Positions 8,506-17,347 of a stretch of 64,000 bases of DNA are shown piece by piece (position 1 is the first letter of the stretch; each line of letters starts with the position of its first letter). A model generated the notes under the pieces. It saw only the letters and a list, made by a program, of their open reading frames with translations, searched no databases and was not told where the DNA came from. The translations under genes and the position numbers were made by a program. The stretch comes from Methanomassiliicoccales archaeon PtaU1.Bin124 (GTDB taxonomy: Archaea; Thermoplasmatota; Thermoplasmata; Methanomassiliicoccales; UBA472), in contig MVRC01000006.1 of the NCBI GenBank assembly GCA_002067865.1, positions 62,001 to 126,000 on the forward strand, given 5' to 3'.

Positions 8506-8526
8506 TAAGAACTTGATGTCAGGACC

Positions 8527-8913
8527 TTAGACCTTGGTGATCATGCGGCGCTCCATGGCGACGAGGTACATGACCTCCTCACCGGCGTGGAGCTGGCCCT
8601 CGAACTCCTCCGGGATCTCCAGGGAGAAGTTCTCGAAGGTCTCGAGGTCCATCAACTGGACCTCCTTGCCCTGCAGGGCCAGGATCTGGGCCTTGCGCTT
8701 GTCGATCATGGGCACCTGAACTCTGTGCTTAACCGGGAAGACGACGCTGCGCTTCTTCTTGTCGAAGATGCCGACCGCATCGATATTGGCCTTGGCCTCA
8801 CCATGCTTCCCAGGCTTGGAGGTGGAGATCGAGATGATCTTGCAAGGCTCTTCGTCGATGAGCATGTAGCGGCCTTCCTTGAGTTCACGCACTTCAGATT
8901 GTGTCCATGACAT
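8527..8913 (-). CDS. Translation factor aIF5A
   Basis: This 128-residue protein is archaeal IF5A, which helps ribosomes through difficult peptide bonds. The hypusination loop STSKPGKHGEAK near residues 30-41 carries the lysine that would be modified, and the C-terminal OB fold (about 70-128) is complete. Length is normal for archaea. It starts with MSWTQSEVRELKEG, typical of the family, and lies just downstream of nop5 on the same strand, 13 bases after that gene's stop, so they are probably co-transcribed. Confidence 0.96.
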   Translation of the reverse strand: MSWTQSEVRELKEGRYMLIDEEPCKIISISTSKPGKHGEAKANIDAVGIFDKKKRSVVFPVKHRVQVPMIDKRKAQILALQGKEVQLMDLETFENFSLEIPEEFEGQLHAGEEVMYLVAMERRMITKV

Positions 8914-8926
8914 GATAATCGCTCCG

Positions 8927-10012
8927 TCAATTATGCTTCGATTTATAAACCTTGCCCCTCGGACCGCCCCTTTCGGGCCTTTCGAATCTGGCCTGGCTCT
9001 TCCTCGGAGGGTCGGGATATTTGCGTTTTATCTCTTCCACTCTGGCCTCCATGTCGGCCACGAGCTTGTCCCCCATGAACTCACCCTTGTAGAAATCGAC
9101 CTTTGCTGCGATGCTGGCCTTGGCGCCCAGGCTGCGCGCCACCTTGCCGCGCTGCCAGTAAGGCGCCCGGTTTACCATCTGGTGCTGGAAGATGATGCCG
9201 TGCTTGGGCGGTCTCTTGCCGGTCTTAAGATGAAGGAATAGCGCCTTCTCCGCGCCCAGCAACTGCACGGTGCTGGCAGGCAGCTTGGCCAATCGGCCCA
9301 GGCCGCCGCTCAGAGAGATCATCCTGGCCGCCAGGTTCGCCGACAGCAATGCGGTCAGGTTCGGCGCGACCTTCTGCATGGAGTCGAGGATGTACTTGTC
9401 CAGTTCCTCCTTGCGCTTGTAGAGGTCATACAGCGAGGAGCCGAACGCGCGGATGATCGCCAGGTCCTCGGGGTTCATCTCCGAGCCGACCGATTCCAGG
9501 TCGATCTGGAGCTTCTTCAGAACCTCTTCTCTCTCTCCCCCTTCCGACACGAGCTCGGCGTACTTCGCATCGAAAGCGTAGTCGGCCAGTTCCGGGAAGT
9601 GCAATCCATACCATTCGTGCAGGCGCTCGCTCATCAGGTTGATGGTCTCGATTAGGTCGTCCGTGGCCCTTATCGCCTGGGCCACGCACTTATCCTCGCT
9701 GAGCGGTTCTCTGGTCCGGATCTTGCCCAGCTCGACCATGACCTTCTGCATGAGGTCGGGCGCCAGGCCGTAATCCTGTGGCTTTATGAACGAGGAATCG
9801 AACAGCATTGGCTTGCCAAGCTTGGAAAGGCGCGGGTCGGAGACCTTAATCCTCTTCATGGCCAGGGATTTCTCCTCCGGCAGGATCTCTCCCTTCTGGA
9901 CCGCGGCCAGCTTCTTGGCCATTGCTTTGGGGTCCTTCTCGAAGAGGATGTGCCGTTTGACCGACGTCCCTTCGCAAAGGAACACTCCGAACCATTTGGT
10001 GACAAGTATCAT
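8927..10012 (-). CDS. Nop5 (NOP56/58 homologue), box C/D snoRNP core protein
   Basis: This 361-residue protein is the scaffold of archaeal box C/D ribonucleoproteins that 2'-O-methylate rRNA and tRNA, bridging L7Ae-bound guide RNA and fibrillarin. A coiled-coil region sits near residues 150-230. The signature GGLGRLAKLPASTVQLLGAE of the Nop domain follows at about 245-264. The tail is basic (RKSQARFERPERGG...). In most archaea nop5 directly precedes fibrillarin; here fibrillarin is 14 kb away (23741-24415), and nop5 is instead followed by aIF5A. The ATG start gives a normal N-terminus. Confidence 0.93.
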   Translation of the reverse strand: MILVTKWFGVFLCEGTSVKRHILFEKDPKAMAKKLAAVQKGEILPEEKSLAMKRIKVSDPRLSKLGKPMLFDSSFIKPQDYGLAPDLMQKVMVELGKIRTREPLSEDKCVAQAIRATDDLIETINLMSERLHEWYGLHFPELADYAFDAKYAELVSEGGEREEVLKKLQIDLESVGSEMNPEDLAIIRAFGSSLYDLYKRKEELDKYILDSMQKVAPNLTALLSANLAARMISLSGGLGRLAKLPASTVQLLGAEKALFLHLKTGKRPPKHGIIFQHQMVNRAPYWQRGKVARSLGAKASIAAKVDFYKGEFMGDKLVADMEARVEEIKRKYPDPPRKSQARFERPERGGPRGKVYKSKHN

Positions 10013-10038
10013 CTGAGCCCGCTCCAGTGATGATAAGG

Positions 10039-10677
10039 TTATTTCCCTTTCAATATTCGCTCGACCTCGGCCGGCTGCAGCGATCTGAATTTGTTGTGGA
10101 CGATCCCATGCTGGTCGGACTCTATGTGGTATTGGAGCTCGGCCATGTACTCCAGCGTTTCCATCCGGAAATATGCCTCTGCCAGGTCCTTACCCAGCGT
10201 GATCGCCCCATGCTTCTCCAGGAGGAAGGCGTTGGCCGAGGCCATGGAACCCTGGACCAGTGCCGCCAGGTCTTCGCTGCCCGGGGTGGCATATGACACC
10301 ATCGGAACGTCCTTTCCCAGGACCAGTAGGCCCTCTGGAGTGAGATTGGGGCGCACCTTGATGTTGCCGCAGGCGCACACGGTACAGAACATGGGGTGAC
10401 TGTGGACCACCGCCATGACGTCCGGTCGGTTGCGGTAGAACGCCAGATGGAAGGGCGTCTCCATCGATGGTCTTCCAGTTCCGATGACCTTGCCGTCGGC
10501 AATGGAGATCTCGACCATCTGGTCCGCCTCCAGGAGACCCTTGCACGAACCGGATGGTGTGATGAACATCGTCCCTTTCTCGGTCCTAGCGCTGATGTTG
10601 CCCGAGGCACCCGTGTTCAATTTCCGATCGTACATCATCTTGCCGTACTTGACGATCTCTTCGCGCGGGTCGCTCAT
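10039..10677 (-). CDS. Class II aldolase (fuculose-1-P / methylthioribulose-1-P aldolase type)
   Basis: This 212-residue zinc-dependent class II aldolase has the motifs GASGNIS (substrate-phosphate region), the metal-binding HSHP near residue 90, and EKHGAI with a further histidine near 150. The ATG at 10677 overlaps the stop of mtnA by 4 bases, so it is translated with the isomerase. In Methanocaldococcus the equivalent isomerase and fuculose-phosphate aldolase split 5-deoxyribulose-1-phosphate to DHAP and lactaldehyde; in bacteria the same pair degrades methylthioribulose-1-phosphate. Thus salvage of 5'-deoxyadenosine or methylthioadenosine is the likely job, rather than fucose use. MtnB dehydratase is a related alternative. 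Confidence 0.87.
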   Translation of the reverse strand: MSDPREEIVKYGKMMYDRKLNTGASGNISARTEKGTMFITPSGSCKGLLEADQMVEISIADGKVIGTGRPSMETPFHLAFYRNRPDVMAVVHSHPMFCTVCACGNIKVRPNLTPEGLLVLGKDVPMVSYATPGSEDLAALVQGSMASANAFLLEKHGAITLGKDLAEAYFRMETLEYMAELQYHIESDQHGIVHNKFRSLQPAEVERILKGK

Positions 10678-11684
10678 GATATCTTCGCCTCCTTGACCTT
10701 CCTGATGTCCTCTGGCTTGAGAATTCCTATCTCGGTGATGATCCCAGCGAGATACTTGTGAGGGGTGACATCGAACGAAGGGTTCAACGCCTGGCATCCC
10801 TCCGGGGCTATGCGCACGTCATCGATCATGGTGACCTCCGTTTCAGCCCTCCGCTCTATCGGGATGTCCTCACCGGATTCGATGGAGAAGTCGAAGGTGG
10901 AGATCGGCGCGGCGGTGTAGAACGGAACGCCCAGCTCCTTGGCCAGGACGGCCTTCTCGTATGTACCGATCTTGTTGGCGAAGTCACCGTTGGCGGCGAT
11001 GCGGTCCGCCCCCACTATGACTACGTCCACGCCCAGACGTAGGAAATGACCAGATGCTCCATCAGGGATGATGGCATGGGGAATGCCCTCGTTCAGCAGT
11101 TCGAACGCAGTGAGCTTCATCCCCTGCAGCCTGGGCCTCGTCTCTGAAACGTATACGAAGAAACCCTTTCCCTTGTTCCAGGCGGCCCTCATCGGTGCCA
11201 GCGCCGTGCCGTGATCGACCGTGGCCAGCGCTCCGGCATTGCAGTGGGTCATGACCCTGGCGTCCTGCTTGATCAGCGGTTCGCCGTGTACTCCGATGAG
11301 GCGGCATTTCTCCACGATGGACTCCACATACCCTTCAGCGGCTGCCACCGGTTCCCTGCCTTCCTCCAAGGCCTTTACCATGTGGTCGACGGCGAAGAAC
11401 AGGTCATGGGCGGTAGGCCGGGTGGACTTGAGAAGCTTGGCCGAGCCGGCGATATCGGCTCCCTGTTGCTTAGCCAGCAGCATGCCGTAGGCGGCCGCGG
11501 CCCCGATGGCCGGAGCGCCTCGGACGGTCATGTCCTTGATCGCCTCGGCCATTTGCTCAACGGTGGTGAGGTCCAGGACCTTAACCTGATGAGGCAATAT
11601 GCGCTGGTCGATCATGCGGACCTTGCCTTTCTCGTACCACAGCGCCCTGCGCTCCTCATACTTACCGTCTATTTTGATCCTCAT
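10674..11684 (-). CDS. mtnA: Methylthioribose-1-phosphate isomerase (eIF2B-like)
   Basis: This 336-residue enzyme isomerises 5-methylthioribose-1-phosphate (and probably 5-deoxyribose-1-phosphate) to the ribulose form. Family marks are TVRGAPAIGAAAAYG near residues 53-67, the catalytic-cysteine segment THCNAGALAT near 150, and the catalytic-aspartate segment VGADRIAANGDFANKIGTY near 230. These distinguish it from ribose-1,5-bisphosphate isomerase and the regulatory eIF2B subunits of the same superfamily. A GGTGAG site lies just before the ATG. It overlaps the downstream aldolase by ATGA, forming a two-step salvage operon, and is divergent from the MsvR-like regulator. Confidence 0.92.
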   Translation of the reverse strand: MRIKIDGKYEERRALWYEKGKVRMIDQRILPHQVKVLDLTTVEQMAEAIKDMTVRGAPAIGAAAAYGMLLAKQQGADIAGSAKLLKSTRPTAHDLFFAVDHMVKALEEGREPVAAAEGYVESIVEKCRLIGVHGEPLIKQDARVMTHCNAGALATVDHGTALAPMRAAWNKGKGFFVYVSETRPRLQGMKLTAFELLNEGIPHAIIPDGASGHFLRLGVDVVIVGADRIAANGDFANKIGTYEKAVLAKELGVPFYTAAPISTFDFSIESGEDIPIERRAETEVTMIDDVRIAPEGCQALNPSFDVTPHKYLAGIITEIGILKPEDIRKVKEAKIS

Positions 11685-11734
11685 CTTCTCACCGTCCCAT
11701 AGCGGTCACGTAAAAAATCATTTGCCCTTGATGG

Positions 11735-11780
11735 CTCGTACGGATTGCGAAATATCGTCGTTCGGAATAAGTATTATAAA
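11735..11780 (+). promoter_or_regulatory. Promoter region of the MsvR-like gene with possible operator
   Basis: GTATTATAAA at 11771-11780 is a clear TATA element 32 bases before the ATG at 11812. Just upstream, CTCGTA-5 bases-TGCGAA (11735-11751) resembles the TTCGTA...TACGAA type of box reported for MsvR regulators, though with two mismatches and a spacer one base longer. Autoregulation is therefore possible but unproven. The same segment also lies upstream of mtnA on the other strand. Confidence 0.4.
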
Positions 11781-11811
11781 TGAGAGTCATTATGTAATTT
11801 TCCGAAGACAA

Positions 11812-12558
11812 ATGGCAAAGAAGGCAGCGGATTTTGACGTCTACTCGACCAGCAGCGGCCTGAGACAGATCTCCAATCCCGTGCGGCAGAAGATCCTGTC
11901 GGAGCTGCAGAGGCGGGACCTGAGCCTGAGCGAGATCGCCCAGCTTACGGGAAAGGCGCAATCCACGTTATCGGTCCACCTCGATAAGATGGTCGCCGAA
12001 GGCCTGATCGGTTACCGCGACGACCCGCAAGACAACCGCCGCAAGATCTTCTACATCATATCCAGACCGATCGGTTCCTCGGTCGTGCCCCGCGAGGACC
12101 TGAAGAAATCCGTGAGCAACACCATCGCCCGCAGCATCGGCATGCCCAGCACTTTCCTGAAGGGAATGATCCGCTCCATCGTGATCGGCATGGAGGCCAT
12201 CGGCTTCAACATGGACCCCGTGCTGAAGGACATCGGCAGGCAGATCGGCCAAGAGGTCTCCAAGCGGTTCAAGTCGGAGAACGTGGAAGGGCTGATCCAG
12301 GAGGTCAAGGACTTCTACAAGGAGCACGAGCTGGGAGAGGTCGTGGTCTACTCCATACACCCGGTGACGCTCATCATCAAGGACGAGTATGACTGCTCCA
12401 AGGCGCCTGATGTGGGCAAGACCCTGTGCCTGCTGAACGAGGGCATGCTGGAAGCGATATTCGAGGCCAAGCTGAACATGCCGCTGCGCGTGGTCGAGAA
12501 GGAGACGTTCGGCACGAACTTCAACATGTGCAAGTACGTCATCGAGCCGTCGCTCTGA
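11812..12558 (+). CDS. MsvR-like transcription regulator (HTH plus V4R domain)
   Basis: This 248-residue protein has an ArsR-type winged helix at about residues 15-75 (NPVRQKILSELQRRDLSLSEIAQLTG...) and a C-terminal V4R domain (about 95-245), the combination of methanogen MsvR redox regulators. The V4R part holds cysteines in EYDCSKAPD, TLCLLNEG and NMCKYVIEP, arranged as expected for metal or redox sensing. The ATG at 11812 is supported by the TATA box; the frame is open further upstream but runs antisense into mtnA. Its stop directly abuts the stop of the convergent CutA gene. Confidence 0.85.
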   Translation: MAKKAADFDVYSTSSGLRQISNPVRQKILSELQRRDLSLSEIAQLTGKAQSTLSVHLDKMVAEGLIGYRDDPQDNRRKIFYIISRPIGSSVVPREDLKKSVSNTIARSIGMPSTFLKGMIRSIVIGMEAIGFNMDPVLKDIGRQIGQEVSKRFKSENVEGLIQEVKDFYKEHELGEVVVYSIHPVTLIIKDEYDCSKAPDVGKTLCLLNEGMLEAIFEAKLNMPLRVVEKETFGTNFNMCKYVIEPSL

Positions 12559-12897
12559 TCAGCGTTCGGTCGAATCGAGCACCCAATCCAGATAGGGCCT
12601 GTTTCCCAGTGCGATGTCATAGCAGACGATGCATGGCACCTCATATGGATGCAGCCTGTCGATCTCAACCTCGATCAGGGTGAAATCATCTTTCCTGGCC
12701 TTCAGGACGACCATCACTTCCTCGGCCTCCTCGATTTTGCTCTGCCACCAGTACATGGATGAGATCTCGATCATGTTGGCGCAGGCAATTAACTTTTTGT
12801 CCAGCAGCAGTTTCACTATCGTTCTGGCATTGGCCATGCTGTCTATCGTGAACATGACCGTGACCAAATTCGGAGATGGGGGTTCTCCCATAAGCAT
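12559..12897 (-). CDS. cutA: CutA1-family divalent cation tolerance protein
   Basis: This 112-residue protein is a CutA1 homologue, a small trimeric ferredoxin-like protein linked to divalent metal tolerance, with an unclear molecular role. The conserved core ANMIEISSMYWWQSKIEEAEEV and the C-terminal HPYEVPCIV are diagnostic. Length is normal. Starts at 12897 or 12891 are both possible. It converges on the MsvR-like gene with no spacer. Confidence 0.92.
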   Translation of the reverse strand: MLMGEPPSPNLVTVMFTIDSMANARTIVKLLLDKKLIACANMIEISSMYWWQSKIEEAEEVMVVLKARKDDFTLIEVEIDRLHPYEVPCIVCYDIALGNRPYLDWVLDSTER

Positions 12898-12956
12898 GTT
12901 CTAGGCCATCCGCGCACCATATCTTTTTGCCAATGCGATAGGATTAATTACGACCG

Positions 12957-13439
12957 GTGCATGTGAAGCGCATGGCGATACGTCGCAACAAGCCCTATGA
13001 TCTTCTCCTGCTCATGGCCGTGGAGTTCCTGGTCACGGTGCTGGTGTTCTATACAGCGGTCATAATGCTGGCCCAGGTGTACGGTTCCACCAAGGACGTG
13101 ATCCTTCAGAACATAGGTCCCGGAGCATTCCAGATCGTCTATGACGACCCGGTGTTCGCGCTGACCGTGATGGGTTGGTTGTTCGGGATACTGGCGCCCG
13201 CCACTGTCCTGGAGATATGGGGGCTTTACAAGGCCAAGCGCTTCTCCTTCTACCTGGGTCTGATGGTATCGCTCATGACCACCGTGGTGAGCATCATCGC
13301 GCTCTTGCTGTTCGGTTTCGAGAACCTGCAGCAGACCTTCCGCTTCGCCCTCAGCGCGGCCCTGCCGTTGGTGGCCATCTATTACCTGATCAAGGCGCCG
13401 ATCCAGGATTATCTGATGCCCTCCGGAAGGAAGGGTTGA
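12957..13439 (+). CDS. Four-helix membrane protein of unknown function
   Basis: I do not recognise the family. The 160-residue product has four predicted membrane helices at about residues 15-40, 68-86, 95-120 and 128-145, a short polar N-terminus and a basic C-terminus (SGRKG). The second loop carries LQNIGPGAFQIVYDDP. GTG 12957, GTG 12963 and ATG 12972 (MAIRRNKPYD) are all possible starts; ATG would give a conventional positive-inside N-terminus. It converges on the TrmB-like regulator with 3 bases between stops. No function is suggested by context. Confidence 0.7.
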   Translation: MHVKRMAIRRNKPYDLLLLMAVEFLVTVLVFYTAVIMLAQVYGSTKDVILQNIGPGAFQIVYDDPVFALTVMGWLFGILAPATVLEIWGLYKAKRFSFYLGLMVSLMTTVVSIIALLLFGFENLQQTFRFALSAALPLVAIYYLIKAPIQDYLMPSGRKG

Positions 13440-13442
13440 TCT

Positions 13443-14225
13443 CTAACCGTCGGTGTTCCTGGCGCTCTTGATCACGCCTTCCACCACGGAATGGATGAAG
13501 ACACCGACGATCGAGCCTTCGACCACCAGTGCTTTACGTTTTTCATCTTCTTTGTAAATGAGCAGGGCGTTGGTGCCGGAGAACATTACCATTTCGAACT
13601 TGGTCTTGGTGGTCCAGTCCTCATAGGGAAAGCCTATGCCCGCCAGCCAGTCCAACGAGGTCGTGCTCAGGTCGGGCATGCTCAGGAGCTTGGTCTTGCC
13701 GAGCAGCCCTTTGAAACCTTCCAGGTCGTCCTCCATGACCAGGTTTATCTTCACGTTCTTGGAGCGCTCCGCGATGATCGGAGCATATCTAACGAGCAGT
13801 CCGTTGGAGATCACAATGATGCCGAGAACGTCCTGGGCGCGATTGATGAAGTCCTTCGCCTCGGTATCGATCCTGCGCTCTCCGAGGATGAACCAGAGGG
13901 GGCTGGAATGCTGCTCCGTGTTCTTCCTGAAGTCCTTGAAGCTGGCGTCCACCTCGTCCAGCGTCTTCTGGATGTGCGACCTGATGTTCTTTGTAACTAT
14001 CTGAGGGTCAACCGCCCTATAGCGTAGGGGCTTGGTCGCTCCGGTCTCAACGAATCCCTTGCCCGCCAACCTTTCCATGACATCGTAGACCCTCGACCTG
14101 GGTATGCCGCTGGCCTGGCTGATATCGTTTATGCCGCCCTCGCCGATGGTGACGATGGCCACGTACGCCTTTGCCTCATATTCTGTCAGGCCTACCTGGA
14201 TCAAACCATCCAATGGCATGCTCAT
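13443..14225 (-). CDS. TrmB-family transcription regulator
   Basis: This 260-residue protein begins with a TrmB-type winged helix (LIQVGLTEYEAKAYVAIVTIG..., residues 6-75, including GIPRSRVYDVMERLAGKGFV). A C-terminal sensor-like domain of about 170 residues follows, similar in layout to archaeal TrmB relatives that lack the sugar-binding tail. ATG 14225 (MSMPLDG) is chosen because an upstream frame would run into the divergent transporter gene. It is divergent from the MMPL exporter with only 76 bases between, so it probably controls that exporter. The stop is TAG. Confidence 0.85.
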   Translation of the reverse strand: MSMPLDGLIQVGLTEYEAKAYVAIVTIGEGGINDISQASGIPRSRVYDVMERLAGKGFVETGATKPLRYRAVDPQIVTKNIRSHIQKTLDEVDASFKDFRKNTEQHSSPLWFILGERRIDTEAKDFINRAQDVLGIIVISNGLLVRYAPIIAERSKNVKINLVMEDDLEGFKGLLGKTKLLSMPDLSTTSLDWLAGIGFPYEDWTTKTKFEMVMFSGTNALLIYKEDEKRKALVVEGSIVGVFIHSVVEGVIKSARNTDG

Positions 14226-14301
14226 GTTCCTACTAAAGTAACAATAAGATGATAAAGGTGTCCCACATCCTTGGAGGGAACAGTTCAATGAGGGTCGGCT
14301 G

Positions 14302-17232
14302 ATGGTATTCGACAAGCTAGCCAATACGATTACGAAACACTACAAGATGGTATTGATCCTGTGGGTCATCTTACTGGTGATTTCAGTCCCTGCGATCATG
14401 CAGGTCAATGAGGTCGTGAAGTACGAGAGCACAGGAGTCACGACTGGTGATTACGACTCCGTCAAAGCATCCAACATCATCACGGAAGAGTTCGGTTCGT
14501 CCGTCGCGAACGGAACCTTGATAATTCTTCTGCAATCGGACAACATGACCGACGCAGCGGCACGAAATTATGTGCTGGCTTTGCAAGATAAGATCGAGGC
14601 ATCGAACAAGCTCAAAGGCTTCGAGGGCATCGCCACGGCCTACTCCGTGGCCCAGATGGTGATGGACCAGACCGTCATTGTGCTGGGTCCCAATATGAAG
14701 ACGGTCGAATCTCAGGTGAACACCACCGCCTTCCTCATCTGGGGCCTGCCCGCATTGCACGCATCCAACTGGGCGATCACCCATTCCGATCCTGATACGT
14801 TCAACATGACCGAGGCCCAGATCCTCTATTACCTGCAACAGCAGGGGGCTAACCAGACCGAGGTCATGATGACGATGGGCTACTACCATGCGTTCACGGA
14901 CGCATGGAACGCCACCGCGATCAACCCTGCATTGGTGGCCGACCCATCGGCCAGGGCGACCTATTGCGTCGAACATGTCGCGCCGGTCTTCATCAACTCG
15001 TTACCATTGCCGGCCGAGCAGAAGTTGTTGATGGTCTCCATCGTCGGCTCCTTCAACCTCACCACCTTCAACAACCAGGTGGCGGTCCACAGTTTCACCC
15101 TCGGTGTCATAAGCGTGGCCTCCTCCATCACCAACATGACGTTCTTGGAGCAGGTCTACCAGCTGCCGTCATACTCCTATGGCGCAGTGCACAACTACAC
15201 CTCAGGGATCATCCGCAGCGGCACGCTGTACACCTATCCAGTGCAAGTACCGGCCGCCTACATGTCGAACCTGCTGTCCCCCAGCAACAAGACCATGCTG
15301 ATCAGCATGTCCTTCTCCTACGCGGCTGAATACGTGGCCCCCGACGGCGACAAGCCCATGATCGATAATGTCGGGTACATCAGGGACATCATCACCGAGA
15401 CCAAGACGGAGCAAGGATACAGACCGATCACCTACGTGACAGGCAGCGCTGCCATCTCCGCCGATACCCAAGAGAGCACGATGAAGGACCTGGAGCTCAT
15501 CGAGCCCATCACCATCGCCATCATCATCATTTTGATGGGCATACTGTTCCGCTCCGTCCTGGCGCAATGGCTTCCCCTGGGCGCGGTAGGTGTGGCATTG
15601 GGCATAAGCACGGCGCTGGTCTTCGTCATCGGTTCCACCGTGGCATCGATCGACTCGACCGTCCTGACGATGCTGTTCTCGATCCTGATGGGGGTCGGCA
15701 CCGATTACTCCATCTTCATCGTCACGAGATATCGTGAAGAACGCATCAAGGGGGCGACCAGGGAACAGGCGGTGCACACATCCATCACCTGGGCCGGCGA
15801 ATCCATCGTAACCAGCGGCGCCACCGTCATCATCGCTTTCTTCGCCATGGCGACAGCGAACTTCAGCATGGTCCAGACCATGGGCCTTACCCTCGGAATG
15901 GCCATCATCGTGGCATTGCTGGTCGCACTGACCCTCGTGCCGGCCATCCTGATGTTGGTCGGGAACCGCATCTTCTGGCCGAACACCGGCGAGAGGTGGA
16001 AGAAATACGCCACCGCGGTAATCGAAAGGAAGAAGGCGGGAAACCACGGCTACTTCCACAGGGCGGCTTCCTTCGCAGTGAAGCACGCAAAGATGATCGT
16101 GGCCATATCGATCATCATCTCCATACCGACGACGTACATCTATCTGACCGCTGAGCCCAGCTTCGACTTCATCTCGTCGATGGGACACTCTGAGAGCATC
16201 GATGGCATGAACGCCATGACCGACGATTTCGGTGCCGGGGCCATCATGCCCACCCAGATCATCGTCACCGGTGACACCTACGTCTATCAGAACGGTCAAT
16301 GGAACATCGCATATCTCAATGCGCTAGAGAATTTGACGGCCAATATAGATGATAATTCCATCGTTCAGTCCGTAACCAGCGTCACCCGGCCATATGGCAC
16401 GTTGGTCGATTACCGCAACCTGTCCTCGATGAACGCCGAGCTCAGGACGCAGGTCGAGACAGGAATGCTGGCATGCGTGGGCAACACCAACAGGACGGTC
16501 CTCATGACCGTCGTGCTGGTGGACCAGCCGGAAAGCGCGGCCTCGGTCGACTTTATCTCTCACCTGCGTGGGCAGATATCCGACTTCAAGGTCACCCAGC
16601 CCGACCTGGCATCCTCCACCGTGCTGGTGGGAGGAACCACCGCTTCGCTCTATGACCTGAGCACCAGCATCACGACCCAGTTCACCAACATCGAGATCAT
16701 CGTGGTCATCGGCATATTCATCGTGCTGATGATCGTGCTGGGCTCTTTGCTGCTGCCTTTGTTCGCGGTCGTCTCGATCGCCATGAGCATCAGCTGGGCC
16801 TTCGCATTGGTGTACCTGGTGTTCGGACAGTGGTTGGGCCAGCCGATCCTGTTCATCGTGCCGCTGATCCTCTTCATCATGCTGATGGGCATAGGAATGG
16901 ACTACAACGTGTTCATCCTGACCCGCATCAGGGAAGAGGTGCACAAGGGCAAGGAGAACGACCAGGCGGTCATCGACGCGGTCGACTGGACCGGCGGCAT
17001 CATCACCGCCCTGGCATTGATCATGGGCGGCGCGTTCGCCTCCATGATGTTGTCCAGCAACGCCATGCTGCTGCAGTTCGGCTTCGCCCTGGCGGTCGCG
17101 ATCCTGCTGGATGCGATGGTCGTCCGTACCTACATCGTGCCTGCGGCCATGTCCCTCATGGGTAAGTGGGCCTGGTGGGCCCCCGGCCGTCTGCAGCGCG
17201 AGGGTCGTGCCGACAAGGTCAAGAAGCAATAG
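14302..17232 (+). CDS. MMPL/RND-family exporter
   Basis: This 976-residue integral membrane protein of the RND superfamily (MMPL/HAE type) is expected to export lipids or hydrophobic compounds using an ion gradient. It is built as two halves, each with a membrane helix, a large extracytoplasmic domain (about residues 35-390 and 625-800) and a five- to six-helix bundle. The family signature appears twice: GTDYSIFIVTRYREE near 465 and GMDYNVFILTRIREE near 865, with the aspartates of the proton path. The ATG is preceded by GAGGGTCGG. The divergent TrmB-like regulator is its probable controller. The stop is TAG, followed by T-rich DNA that may end transcription. The substrate is unknown. Confidence 0.9.
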   Translation: MVFDKLANTITKHYKMVLILWVILLVISVPAIMQVNEVVKYESTGVTTGDYDSVKASNIITEEFGSSVANGTLIILLQSDNMTDAAARNYVLALQDKIEASNKLKGFEGIATAYSVAQMVMDQTVIVLGPNMKTVESQVNTTAFLIWGLPALHASNWAITHSDPDTFNMTEAQILYYLQQQGANQTEVMMTMGYYHAFTDAWNATAINPALVADPSARATYCVEHVAPVFINSLPLPAEQKLLMVSIVGSFNLTTFNNQVAVHSFTLGVISVASSITNMTFLEQVYQLPSYSYGAVHNYTSGIIRSGTLYTYPVQVPAAYMSNLLSPSNKTMLISMSFSYAAEYVAPDGDKPMIDNVGYIRDIITETKTEQGYRPITYVTGSAAISADTQESTMKDLELIEPITIAIIIILMGILFRSVLAQWLPLGAVGVALGISTALVFVIGSTVASIDSTVLTMLFSILMGVGTDYSIFIVTRYREERIKGATREQAVHTSITWAGESIVTSGATVIIAFFAMATANFSMVQTMGLTLGMAIIVALLVALTLVPAILMLVGNRIFWPNTGERWKKYATAVIERKKAGNHGYFHRAASFAVKHAKMIVAISIIISIPTTYIYLTAEPSFDFISSMGHSESIDGMNAMTDDFGAGAIMPTQIIVTGDTYVYQNGQWNIAYLNALENLTANIDDNSIVQSVTSVTRPYGTLVDYRNLSSMNAELRTQVETGMLACVGNTNRTVLMTVVLVDQPESAASVDFISHLRGQISDFKVTQPDLASSTVLVGGTTASLYDLSTSITTQFTNIEIIVVIGIFIVLMIVLGSLLLPLFAVVSIAMSISWAFALVYLVFGQWLGQPILFIVPLILFIMLMGIGMDYNVFILTRIREEVHKGKENDQAVIDAVDWTGGIITALALIMGGAFASMMLSSNAMLLQFGFALAVAILLDAMVVRTYIVPAAMSLMGKWAWWAPGRLQREGRADKVKKQ

Positions 17233-17290
17233 GCAAACCCCTTCCATATCCCATTTTTTTTCAGTTTTTCTTTACTCTTAGGCAACCGAA

Positions 17291-17341
17291 CATTTAATAG
17301 CCAACCGGCTCCCAATTTTTTTTCATCAGGGTTGCGGAGGT
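17291..17341 (+). promoter_or_regulatory. Promoter and ribosome binding site of cooS
   Basis: A TATA-like CATTTAATAG (17291-17300) lies 47 bases before the ATG. A strong GGAGGT (17336-17341) is spaced 6 bases from the ATG at 17348. The gene is thus led by a short untranslated leader, in contrast to the many leaderless genes around it. The T-tracts at about 17254-17275 lie between this promoter and the MMPL gene and probably end the upstream transcript. Confidence 0.55.
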
Positions 17342-17347
17342 AGTGAA

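Noticed and set aside
11599-11811. Upstream extension of the MsvR-like regulator
   Set aside because: It would run through the TATA box and into mtnA on the other strand; ATG 11812 fits the promoter.
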